In this document: positions 41,401 through 50,309 of the stretch, one piece after another | Position numbering within the stretch: position 1 is the stretch's first letter | Layout: each line of letters starts with the position of its first letter | Source of the DNA: Ignavibacteria bacterium UBA2333 | GTDB taxonomy: Bacteria > Bacteroidota > Ignavibacteria > Kapaibacteriales > Kapaibacteriaceae | Direction of reading: 5' to 3' | DNA: 64,000 nucleotides | NCBI GenBank assembly: GCA_002344895.1 | Contig: DDUR01000076.1 | Coordinates: forward strand, 150,611-214,610 | The notes under the pieces: model-generated | The model's database searches: none | What the model was told of the DNA's origin: nothing | Seen by the model: only the letters and a program-made list of their open reading frames with translations | Program-made: the position numbers and the translations under genes

Positions 41401-42252
41401 TTATGGGATTGGAATCCAGAGCCACGAGATGCGCTCTGTGCCTGTGAATGGACCAGAAGCCGACACCGTGAATGAGTTGGCTGCAACAGCTGAGACTGTC
41501 AGGATGTTACCTGTTGGTGTACCTGTGATGTCAACACTTGTGACCATGATAAGGTCCGTTGCATCAGGCGTGCCAGTGACAGCAACGGCGAAGGAGAACG
41601 AGCCGTCTGTTGGATCTGCAAGACCACGCTGAGCGTTGTAGAACGGGTCATCAACCCATACTGGGTCACCAGCTGAGTTCATACGGATGATCTGATTCGC
41701 AACACCCGTGTTCGCAGTACCAACGATGTTGAACGGTCCAGCTGTTCCGTAATCAACAAAGTTCCAGCTCGTGTTTGCACCAACGTTCGTTGTAATGTCT
41801 GAGTAGAAGGCGCCGCCACTTGACCAGACACGAATTGTACCAGCAGTACCGCTTACGCCGACTGCAATTCGCGCAGCTGGTGCATCAATCGTGAAGTTTG
41901 GCGACGAAATGATCGTGTTGGCATCCTGGAAGAAGGCGATTTCATTCGCGACACCGATACCGTCGATAAGATCGTTCGTTACAAGCCGCCAACGGAGGTT
42001 GACGTCAGTTGCAGCAGTTGCGTCGCCCATCAATACGGACGTCTGTGCGCCTGCTGTCCAGAAGTTCGCAGCAGGCCAGTTAACCTGATACGAAGTTGTA
42101 GACGCCGCAGCTGCCTGTGTTAAGGTGCCGCTTGTTGCTCCAAGCAATTGCAAAGAGCGTGTACGGACAGGAAGCTGTGCATATGCTTCCGTACCGAGAA
42201 TCAGGAGCGCTGCAGTAAGCACGAGCCCCCGAAGAATTGAAGAGAACTTCAT
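41401..42252 (-). CDS. Secreted fibre-type protein
   Basis: A 283-residue protein with a strong signal peptide (MKFSSILRGLVLTAALLILGTEAYAQ) and GGAG 8 bp upstream. The mature protein opens LPVRTRSLQLLG, as its downstream neighbour does, and ends SFTVSASGPFTGTERISWLWIPIP; its middle contains strands such as VNLRWRLVTNDLIDGIGVANEIAFFQDANTIIS. An in-frame ATG at 42363 with AGGGAG 7 bp upstream could add 37 polar residues, but a signal peptide in the middle of a protein is unlikely, so 42252 is used. The 224 bp before it hold a CA-rich leader and a 7-bp hairpin. Function unknown, surface location inferred. Confidence 0.7.
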   Translation of the reverse strand: MKFSSILRGLVLTAALLILGTEAYAQLPVRTRSLQLLGATSGTLTQAAAASTTSYQVNWPAANFWTAGAQTSVLMGDATAATDVNLRWRLVTNDLIDGIGVANEIAFFQDANTIISSPNFTIDAPAARIAVGVSGTAGTIRVWSSGGAFYSDITTNVGANTSWNFVDYGTAGPFNIVGTANTGVANQIIRMNSAGDPVWVDDPFYNAQRGLADPTDGSFSFAVAVTGTPDATDLIMVTSVDITGTPTGNILTVSAVAANSFTVSASGPFTGTERISWLWIPIP

Positions 42253-42476
42253 GGAAGAACTCCAAAGAAAAGTGGGTAATGGGTTGTCGTTAGTTGTTTT
42301 CGTTGTTCCGACGTGTTGTCCTTGCATCCGCGGTCCGGATGCCCCCGTGTACTGTTCAGTCATTCCAATCTCCCTGCATTGATTGATGTTGTGTTGGTTG
42401 TTTGTGTTGGTTTCGTTGTTGCTGTGCATCACGGAATTCCCGATAAACCTTTGTTCAATCTTCTTCATGTGTTTCC
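42253..42476 (-). promoter_or_regulatory. Leader region with CA-rich tract and small hairpin
   Basis: The gap between the giant gene's stop and the next start. On the - strand it contains a CAA/ACA-rich, probably unstructured tract (42380-42420), a hairpin GCATCCG/CGGATGC (42324-42330 with 42336-42342), and AGGGAG before an in-frame ATG at 42363. It likely holds the leader, and possibly a promoter, of 41401-42252. Confidence 0.4.
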
Positions 42477-45400
42477 TCATGGATTTCGGACGAGCCAGTT
42501 AATAGACTCACCCGGATTGAGGCCGCCCGGGAAGTTGATGGTAAACGATGTTGCTGTTCGCGATCCACTGACGATAAATGGCGTGATAGACACGCTCGTC
42601 GTAGCCTCAGGCGTGATCGTGATGCTTGCTTGTGCGTCGAGTGTTGCGCCTACCGGCAGTGTGATAACAACGGTGTACTCCGTTGCAGCCGAGGCATTGG
42701 TATAGCGTCCACCAAAGATTCCGAGTGCGGCCAGGATGGCACTGCGATCGCGTTTTGCAATCGTACCAGCGGCATCGGCAATCACAAAGCCGTCGTTTGC
42801 TGTGAGTGGTGTGGTTGGTGGAACACCAGAGAGGTCGTTAACAGTTACTTGACCTGTTGTATTAATTGTTACTCGAACCGTTGCGTCTGTTGCAAGGCGA
42901 AGGTCGTTGTTGTCCGTGGTTCCTAAATAGGCCGTTGCACCAACACCCGTGTTACCCTGAAGTGACCAGAAGTTGGCGTCCTGTGGGCTTATCCATGTTG
43001 GTGTGCCACTCTCAATCTGTAACAACGATCCTTCGGGTCCCGGTGGAACTTGTGCAGCGACGTTACTTGCATTCCCAACAAAGATGTGGTTCTGCTGCAG
43101 CGGGATGTTAGCGAACAGGTCGTTGACATCACGTTTCACCAACGTGCCACCAATGTCGGCAATCACAAAGCCGTCACCAGCTGCAATTGGTGCTGGTGCT
43201 GCTGTGCCTGCTAAACCTGGAACGTTGATGTTGCCTGTTGCACCGGCGATGTTGATACGTGCTTGACCGCCAGCGTAGATGTTGAGGTCAACAACACCCG
43301 TTGTGGCGCGGTTACCGATAATCGGACTCGGCGGAGCGGTGTTACCACCTACAAGCCATGCACGTGAGTCGAGCAGATCATCGATGTCGGTCCATGTTGG
43401 TGTGCCACCGATAACAGCAAGAATTGTTGAGTCAGCACCAGGTGGTACCTGTGCAGCAACGTTACTGGCATTCCCAACAAAGATGTGGTTCTGCTGCAGC
43501 GGGATGTTAGCGAAGAGATCGTTGACATCACGCTTCACAAGTGTGCCACCAATGTCGGCAATCACAAAGCCGTCACCAGCTGCGATTGGTGCTGGTGCTG
43601 CGGTGCCTGCTAAGCCTGGGACGTTGATGTTGCCCGTTGCGCCTGCGATGTTGATACGTGCTTGACCGCCAGCGTAGATGTTGAGGTCAACAACACCCGT
43701 TGTGGCGCGGTTACCGATAATCGGACTTGGTGGTGCGGTGTTACCGCCAACAAGCCATGCTCGTGAGTCGAGCAGATCATCGATGTCGGTCCATGTTGGT
43801 GTGCCACCGATAACAGCAAGGATTGTTGAGTCAGCACCCGGTGGTACCTGTGCAGCAACGTTACTGGCATTACCAACAAAGATGTGATTCTGCTGCAGCG
43901 GGATGTTAGCGAAGAGATCGTTAACATCACGCTTCACAAGTGTGCCACCGATGTCGGCAATCACAAAGCCGTCACCAGCTGCAATTGGCGCTGGTGCTGC
44001 TGTGCCTGCTAAGCCTGGAACGTTGATGTTGCCTGTAGCTCCGGCGATGTTAATACGTGCCTGACCGCCGGCGTAGATGTTGAGGTCAACAACACCTGTT
44101 GTAGCGCGGTTACCGATAATCGGACTCGGTGGTGCGGTGTTACCACCAACAAGCCATGCACGTGAGTCGAGCAGATCATCGATGTCGGTCCATGTTGGTG
44201 TGCCACCAATGACAGCAAGGATTGTTGAATCTGCACCTGGTGGTACTTGCGCAGCGACGTTACTGGCATTCCCAACAAAGATGTGATTCTGCTGCAGCGG
44301 GATGTTAGCGAAGAGATCGTTAACATCACGCTTCACAAGTGTGCCACCGATGTCGGCAATCACAAAGCCGTCACCAGCTGCAATTGGTGCTGGTGCTGCT
44401 GTGCCTGCTAAGCCTGGGACGTTGATGTTGCCTGTTGCACCGGCGATGTTGATACGTGACTGACCGCCAGCGTAGATGTTGAGGTCAACAACACCCGTTG
44501 TGGCACGGTTTCCGATAATCGGACTTGGTGGTGCGGTGTTACCACCAACAAGCCATGCACGTGAGTCGAGCAGATCGTCGATGTCTGTCCATGTTGGTGT
44601 ACCACCAATGACAGCAAGGATTGTTGAGTCAGCACCAGGTGGAACCTGCGCGGCAACGTTACTGGCATTCCCAACAAAGATGTGGTTCTGCTGCAGTGGG
44701 ATGTTGGCAAACAGGTCGTTGACATCACGCTTCACAAGTGTACCACCAATGTCGGCAATCACAAAGCCGTCACCAGCTGCAATAGGTGCTGGTGCTGCTG
44801 TGCCGGCTAAACCAGGAACGTTGATGTTGCCTGTTGCACCGGCGATGTTAATACGTGCTTGACCGCCGGCGTAGATGTTGAGGTCAACAACACCTGTTGT
44901 GGCGCGGTTACCGATAATCGGACTCGGTGGAGCGGTGTTACCACCAACAAGCCATGCACGTGAATCAAGTAGATCGTCAATGTCGGTCCACGTTGGTGTA
45001 CCACCGATAACAGCAAGGATTGTCGAGTCAGCTCCAGGAGGAACTTGCGCAGCAACATTGCTTGCATTCCCAACAAAGATGTGATTCTGTTGAAGTGGGA
45101 TATTGGCGAAGAGATCGTTAACATCGCGCTTCACAAGTGTGCCACCGATGTCGGCGATCACAAAGCCGTCACCAGCTGCAATTGGTGCTGGTGCTGCTGT
45201 GCCTGCTAAACCAGGGACGTTGATGTTGCCCGTTGCGCCTGCGATGTTGATACGTGCTTGACCGCCAGCGTAGATGTTAAGGTCAACAACACCCGTTGTT
45301 GCGCGGTTACCGATAATCGGACTCGGTGGTGCGGTGTTACCGCCAACAAGCCATGCACGTGAGTCGAGCAGATCGTCGATGTCTGTCCATGTTGGTGTGC

Positions 45401-48400
45401 CACCAATGACAGCAAGGATTGTTGAGTCAGCACCCGGTGGTACTTGCGCGGCGACGTTACTGGCATTCCCAACAAAGATGTGGTTCTGCTGCAGCGGGAT
45501 GTTGGCAAACAGGTCGTTGACATCGCGCTTCACCAACGTGCCACCGATGTCGGCAATCACAAAGCCGTCACCAGCTGCAATTGGCGCAGGGGCTGCTGTG
45601 CCTGCTAAGCCTGGAACGTTGATGTTGCCCGTTGCACCGGCGATGTTGATACGTGCTTGACCGCCAGCGTAGATGTTGAGGTCAACAACACCCGTTGTGG
45701 CACGGTTACCGATAATTGGACTTGGTGGAGCTGTGTTACCACCAACAAGCCATGCACGTGAGTCGAGCAGATCGTCGATGTCGGTCCATGTTGGTGTGCC
45801 GCCAATCACTGCAAGGATTGTCGAATCTGCACCAGGTGGTACCTGTGCCGCGACGTTACTGGCATTACCAACAAAGATGTGGTTCTGCTGCAGCGGGATG
45901 TTGGCGAACAGGTCGTTAACATCACGTTTCACCAACGTGCCGCCAATGTCAGCAATGACAAAGCCGTCACCAGCTGCAATAGGTGCTGGGGCTGCTGTGC
46001 CTGCTAAACCTGGGACGTTGATGTTACCCGTGGCACCGGCGATGTTAATACGTGCCTGACCACCGGCGTAGATGTTAAGATCAACAACACCCGTTGTGGC
46101 GCGGTTACCGATAATCGGACTCGGTGGAGCAGTGTTACCACCTACAAGCCATGCTCGTGAGTCGAGCAGATCATCGATGTCTGTCCATGTTGGTGTGCCA
46201 CCAATGACAGCAAGGATTGTTGAGTCAGCACCCGGTGGAACTTGCGCAGCAACATTACTTGCATTCCCAACAAAGATGTGATTCTGCTGCAGTGGGATGT
46301 TGGCGAAGAGGTCGTTAACATCACGCTTCACCAACGTACCACCGATGTCGGCAATCACAAAGCCGTCACCAGCTGCAATTGGTGCTGGTGCTGCTGTGCC
46401 TGCTAAGCCTGGGACGTTGATGTTACCCGTTGCGCCTGCGATGTTAATACGAGCCTGACCGCCAGCGTAGATGTTAAGGTCAACAACACCCGTTGTTGCA
46501 CGGTTACCGATAATCGGACTTGGTGGTGCGGTGTTACCACCAACAAGCCATGCACGTGAGTCGAGCAGATCGTCGATGTCGGTCCATGTTGGTGTGCCAC
46601 CGATAACAGCAAGGATCGTTGAATCTGCACCTGGTGGTACTTGCGCAGCAACGTTACTGGCATTACCAACAAAGATGTGGTTCTGCTGCAGCGGGATGTT
46701 GGCGAAGAGATCGTTGACATCACGCTTCACGAGCGTGCCACCAATGTCGGCAATCACAAAGCCGTCACCAGCTGCAATTGGTGCTGGTGCTGCTGTGCCT
46801 GCTAAGCCTGGGACGTTGATGTTACCAGTTGCACCGGCGATGTTGATACGAGCCTGACCGCCAGCGTAGATGTTGAGGTCGACTACGCCTGTTGTGGCAA
46901 GATTTCCGAAAATCGGTGAATCTGGATCGGTATTACCGCCAACGATCCACGCCTTCTTACTCAGCAGATCTCCAAGGTCATACCAAGTAGGTTGACCGTT
47001 AAAGATTCCTAAAAATGTTGAGTCTGCTCCTGGAGCAAATGGTGCAGCAACGTTGTTACTATCACCCATGTAGAGGTGATACTGTGGTAACTGCAGAATC
47101 GACGTGAGATCGCGTTTAAAGAGCGACCCAGAGGCGTCGGCTATTACAACACCGTCACCAAGATTCGGTGCGATGTTGGCCGGTGCTCCAGAAAGCGACT
47201 CAATGCGAACGTCGCCCGTTTGCGTAACGGTCATCCTGAGCTGACCGTTGGTCGCGATACGAAGGTCATTCGCATCCGTTGTTCCGAGGTAGGCCGACGC
47301 TGGAACACCAGCGTTACCGCTGAGTGACCAATATGATGCTTCTTCTGGTCGGACCCACGTTGGGGTTCCGTTCCGAATCAGGAAGATTGATTCGTTGATG
47401 CCCGGAGGAAGTGGTACAGCTCTGTCGTTAGAGTCACCAACAAGTAGGTGACCGTAGTTTAACGGCATGTCCGGCAGCAGATCAAATCGTACACTGTCAC
47501 GGAACAGAACGTAGTCGTTAAAGTTTGTGACAGCACTCGTAACGTTTGTTGTTGCCGAGTTGAGATTTGTTGTTGTGCTGTTAACGTCAAACGTGTTGGC
47601 CGTGATCGTAACGTTTGTATCCGTTATGACCATACCTGTTGACCACCGAGGTGTTAACGACGGGCCTTGTGAGACGAGTGGATTCCCCATCGCACCCGGT
47701 TGACCATCTGCGAGCAGTCGTGTGGAATCACCATCAAGGTTCAGATCCGTTACAACATCTACGGCATTGGTCGCACCGTTCAGTCGCATCTGTGTCTGAC
47801 CGTTGGCGCGCATGTCCACCTCACCACCAGGAGTCATGTTGCCAAAGACTGTGCTGATCGGATTGGTATTACCACCCTGAATCCAGGCCTTCTCAGATAG
47901 AAGGCTGCTCAGGCTGAACCATGTTGGAGCGCCGTTAAAGATTCCGAGGAACGTTGAATCGGCACCCGGTGCAAACGGAGCAGCGACACCAGAACTATCA
48001 CCGACATACAAGTGATGTTGTGGCAGACGAAGGATTGACGTTAGGTCACGCTTAAACAACGTACCAGATGCATCGGCAACAACAACACCGTCACCAAGAT
48101 TCGGTACCGTTGTTGCCGGTGTGCCTGCCAGGGATTCAATGCGAACATCACCGGTCTGCGTTACCGTTAACCGAAGCTGACCGTTGGTTGCCAAACGAAG
48201 GTCGTTTGCGTCCGTTGTTCCCAGATATGCCGACGCAGGAATTCCAGCATTACCGCTTAACGACCAATACGATGCTTCTTCTGAACGAACCCATGTTGGA
48301 CGTCCGTTACGAATCAGGAAGATTGATTCGTTGATGCCCGGTGGAAGTGGGACAGCTCTGTCGTTAGAGTCACCAACAAGTAGGTGACCATAGTTTAACG

Positions 48401-50036
48401 GCATGTCTGGCAACAGGTCAAATCGTACACTGTCACGGAACAGAACGTAGTCGTTAAAGTTTGTGACAGCACTCGTAACGTTTGTTGTTGCCGAGTTGAG
48501 ATTTGTTGTTGTGCTGTTAACGTCAAACGTGTTGGCCGTGATGGTAACGTTTGTATCCGTTATCACCATGCCTGTTGACCACCGAGGTGTTAACGATGGG
48601 CCTTGTGAGACGAGCGGATTCCCCATCGCACCCGGTTGGCCGTCAGCTAGGAGTCGTGTTGAATCTCCATCGAGGTTCAGATCCGTTACAACATCTACAG
48701 CATTGGTCGCACCGTTCAGTCGCATCTGTGTCTGGCCGTTGGCGCGCATGTCCACCTCGCCACCAGGTGTCATGTTGCCAAAGACCGTGCTGATCGGATT
48801 GGTATTACCACCCTGAATCCAGGCCTTCTCAGACAGAAGGCTACTCAGGCTGAACCATGTTGGAGCGCCGTTAAAGATTCCGAGGAACGTTGAATCGGCA
48901 CCTGGTGCAAACGGAGCAGCGACACCAGAACTATCACCGACATACAAGTGATGTTGTGGCAGACGGAGGATTGACGTTAGGTCACGCTTAAACAACGTGC
49001 CCGATGCATCGGCAACAACAACACCGTCACCAAGATTCGGTACGGTGTTCGCTGGTGTGCCTGCCAGAGATTCAATGCGAACATCACCGGTCTGCGTTAC
49101 CGTTAACCGAAGCTGACCGTTGGTTGCCAAACGAAGGTCGTTTGCGTCCGTTGTTCCCAAATATGCCGACGCAGGAATTCCAGCATTACCGCTTAACGAC
49201 CAATACGATGCTTCTTCCTGACGGACCCATGTTGGACGTCCATTCCGAATGAGCAGCAACGATTCGTTTGTACCTGGTGACAGCGGAACGGCAACATCAC
49301 TCGAATCGCCTACGAGGATGTGACCATAGACGAGTGGGAGTCGTGGTAAAAGGTCGAAGATCGATAACTCGGTAAACCTCGATGGCGCAGTGATACGAAG
49401 CATCGTATCGGTTGCCGTGATACCGGTGTACCAACGTGGTGTTGCACCAGGACCTGACGAAATCGGAAGTTGACCGGCAGCACCAGGCGCAAGGTCAAAC
49501 AACAGCGGTGTCGTTGTACCGCCAAGGTTTAAACCTTCGGTCTTCACCGTGAGCATCTTTTCGGTGGAAACCTCACCGGTGGCCGCAACGGTTAAGCGCG
49601 TGATATTATCGGTTTTTACGACTAACGGTACGGGAACACGAGTGCCGAGGAAGTTAATGTTGGCGTCGACCGTGTCGTTACCAAACAAACTCCAGAAATA
49701 TCGATTGGCATTACCGCCGTTTGTACCAATAAAAAGAAGGGTCACCCACTGCGGTGCAGATGGTGTCCCAAAGTTGTACTGATAGGAACCTTCCGAGGTG
49801 TTATACACTAGAAGGCCAGTCGCCGGCAGGACAATGGCATCACGTTGTGCCGTTGTCATGCGTGGCGTTAACAGACCCTTCGAAGTGCTGGTCAGATCAA
49901 GCAGCGCCGAAGGATCCGGTGTTGCTGTACCTATACCGACGTTGTCCTGCCCGAAGGCAGCCCCCACCGTCACGACAAGCGCGACGATTACGAAAAGTGT
50001 CTGACGGATGTTGTGTGCTGCGGTACCAACCGTCAT
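42477..50036 (-). CDS. Giant repeat-containing surface protein, 2519 residues
   Basis: Starts at ATG 50036 with a signal peptide (IRQTLFVIVALVVTVGAAFGQ); upstream codons in the same frame are promoter DNA. N-terminal region: DNVGIGTATPDPSALLDL and TPRMTTAQRDAI, a motif shared by many fibre-like proteins of Bacteroidota. Then come two almost identical 312-residue units, a partial third, and ten 133-residue units that keep exactly the same length. Each 133-residue unit has TTGVVDLNIYAGGQARI, GDGFVIADIGGTLVKRD, and QNHIFVGNASNVAAQ blocks, pointing to a stacked beta structure. The C-terminal ~160 residues (FWSLQGNTGVGATAYLGTTD ... INWLVRNP) match the ends of the downstream fibre proteins. Probably an adhesin or surface-layer fibre; no anchor domain was recognised. 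Confidence 0.85.
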   Translation of the reverse strand: MTVGTAAHNIRQTLFVIVALVVTVGAAFGQDNVGIGTATPDPSALLDLTSTSKGLLTPRMTTAQRDAIVLPATGLLVYNTSEGSYQYNFGTPSAPQWVTLLFIGTNGGNANRYFWSLFGNDTVDANINFLGTRVPVPLVVKTDNITRLTVAATGEVSTEKMLTVKTEGLNLGGTTTPLLFDLAPGAAGQLPISSGPGATPRWYTGITATDTMLRITAPSRFTELSIFDLLPRLPLVYGHILVGDSSDVAVPLSPGTNESLLLIRNGRPTWVRQEEASYWSLSGNAGIPASAYLGTTDANDLRLATNGQLRLTVTQTGDVRIESLAGTPANTVPNLGDGVVVADASGTLFKRDLTSILRLPQHHLYVGDSSGVAAPFAPGADSTFLGIFNGAPTWFSLSSLLSEKAWIQGGNTNPISTVFGNMTPGGEVDMRANGQTQMRLNGATNAVDVVTDLNLDGDSTRLLADGQPGAMGNPLVSQGPSLTPRWSTGMVITDTNVTITANTFDVNSTTTNLNSATTNVTSAVTNFNDYVLFRDSVRFDLLPDMPLNYGHLLVGDSNDRAVPLPPGINESIFLIRNGRPTWVRSEEASYWSLSGNAGIPASAYLGTTDANDLRLATNGQLRLTVTQTGDVRIESLAGTPATTVPNLGDGVVVADASGTLFKRDLTSILRLPQHHLYVGDSSGVAAPFAPGADSTFLGIFNGAPTWFSLSSLLSEKAWIQGGNTNPISTVFGNMTPGGEVDMRANGQTQMRLNGATNAVDVVTDLNLDGDSTRLLADGQPGAMGNPLVSQGPSLTPRWSTGMVITDTNVTITANTFDVNSTTTNLNSATTNVTSAVTNFNDYVLFRDSVRFDLLPDMPLNYGHLLVGDSNDRAVPLPPGINESIFLIRNGTPTWVRPEEASYWSLSGNAGVPASAYLGTTDANDLRIATNGQLRMTVTQTGDVRIESLSGAPANIAPNLGDGVVIADASGSLFKRDLTSILQLPQYHLYMGDSNNVAAPFAPGADSTFLGIFNGQPTWYDLGDLLSKKAWIVGGNTDPDSPIFGNLATTGVVDLNIYAGGQARINIAGATGNINVPGLAGTAAPAPIAAGDGFVIADIGGTLVKRDVNDLFANIPLQQNHIFVGNASNVAAQVPPGADSTILAVIGGTPTWTDIDDLLDSRAWLVGGNTAPPSPIIGNRATTGVVDLNIYAGGQARINIAGATGNINVPGLAGTAAPAPIAAGDGFVIADIGGTLVKRDVNDLFANIPLQQNHIFVGNASNVAAQVPPGADSTILAVIGGTPTWTDIDDLLDSRAWLVGGNTAPPSPIIGNRATTGVVDLNIYAGGQARINIAGATGNINVPGLAGTAAPAPIAAGDGFVIADIGGTLVKRDVNDLFANIPLQQNHIFVGNASNVAAQVPPGADSTILAVIGGTPTWTDIDDLLDSRAWLVGGNTAPPSPIIGNRATTGVVDLNIYAGGQARINIAGATGNINVPGLAGTAAPAPIAAGDGFVIADIGGTLVKRDVNDLFANIPLQQNHIFVGNASNVAAQVPPGADSTILAVIGGTPTWTDIDDLLDSRAWLVGGNTAPPSPIIGNRATTGVVDLNIYAGGQARINIAGATGNINVPGLAGTAAPAPIAAGDGFVIADIGGTLVKRDVNDLFANIPLQQNHIFVGNASNVAAQVPPGADSTILAVIGGTPTWTDIDDLLDSRAWLVGGNTAPPSPIIGNRATTGVVDLNIYAGGQARINIAGATGNINVPGLAGTAAPAPIAAGDGFVIADIGGTLVKRDVNDLFANIPLQQNHIFVGNASNVAAQVPPGADSTILAVIGGTPTWTDIDDLLDSRAWLVGGNTAPPSPIIGNRATTGVVDLNIYAGGQSRINIAGATGNINVPGLAGTAAPAPIAAGDGFVIADIGGTLVKRDVNDLFANIPLQQNHIFVGNASNVAAQVPPGADSTILAVIGGTPTWTDIDDLLDSRAWLVGGNTAPPSPIIGNRATTGVVDLNIYAGGQARINIAGATGNINVPGLAGTAAPAPIAAGDGFVIADIGGTLVKRDVNDLFANIPLQQNHIFVGNASNVAAQVPPGADSTILAVIGGTPTWTDIDDLLDSRAWLVGGNTAPPSPIIGNRATTGVVDLNIYAGGQARINIAGATGNINVPGLAGTAAPAPIAAGDGFVIADIGGTLVKRDVNDLFANIPLQQNHIFVGNASNVAAQVPPGADSTILAVIGGTPTWTDIDDLLDSRAWLVGGNTAPPSPIIGNRATTGVVDLNIYAGGQARINIAGATGNINVPGLAGTAAPAPIAAGDGFVIADIGGTLVKRDVNDLFANIPLQQNHIFVGNASNVAAQVPPGPEGSLLQIESGTPTWISPQDANFWSLQGNTGVGATAYLGTTDNNDLRLATDATVRVTINTTGQVTVNDLSGVPPTTPLTANDGFVIADAAGTIAKRDRSAILAALGIFGGRYTNASAATEYTVVITLPVGATLDAQASITITPEATTSVSITPFIVSGSRTATSFTINFPGGLNPGESINWLVRNP
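43039..46890 (-). repeat. Tandem array of ten 399-bp (133-residue) units
   Basis: The same anchor sequence recurs at 43279, 43678, 44077, 44476, 44875, 45274, 45673, 46072, 46471 and 46870, always exactly 399 bp apart. Protein units are nearly identical (one has S for A in GGQARI), while the DNA differs at many third positions. No length variation is seen. Confidence 0.9.
46911..49218 (-). repeat. 936-bp (312-residue) direct repeats, two full and one partial
   Basis: Units 48283-49218 and 47347-48282, with a partial third from 47346 to about 46911 that merges into the 399-bp array. Each begins EEASYWSLSGNAG and contains the FLGTTDA-like module YLGTTDANDLR. Full copies are far more alike in DNA than the 399-bp units are. 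Confidence 0.85.
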
Positions 50037-50309
50037 GCAGAAATGTCGCCCGTGCCTCTGAGTTTTACCCGTACTTCGGTCCGAGGCATGTACCGAAATA
50101 CCTCGCAAACTTCGCCGACCGGTGATCGCCGAAGAATACGTAAATTTGCCCAATCCGTTGAGGGGCAAAGGGTTGCGGCGTTTACATGCCAATCTTTGGT
50201 ACGTAAATCCGCGCAAAAGTTTGCCGTTCTTCTGCAAAAGCTCGGCATAGTCGGGCCTCCTGTCGACTGCAAGATACGTAAATCCACGTAGGCGAGTCAA
50301 GTTTTCCAC
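50037..50309. promoter_or_regulatory. Divergent control region with three TACGTAAAT boxes
   Basis: Region between the giant gene and pth. TACGTAAAT occurs at 50137, 50200 and 50275 in the same orientation. The first overlaps TAAATTTG (50141-50148), a TAnnTTTG match on the + strand; the third overlaps TATCTTGC on the - strand (50269-50276). The core TACGTA is palindromic. This suggests sites for a regulator of the divergent pair. Confidence 0.5.

Noticed and set aside
43279..46857. Repeated + strand open frames of about 128 residues over the 399-bp array
   Set aside because: They are antisense shadows of the giant protein, recur with the same 399-bp period and have no start signals or recognisable domains.
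43039..46890. CRISPR array
   Set aside because: Units are 399 bp, in frame, without short identical repeats and unique spacers.
50037..50309. N-terminal extension of the giant protein to 50309
   Set aside because: It precedes a perfect signal peptide, and its repeated FTY residues come from the TACGTAAAT boxes in promoter DNA.
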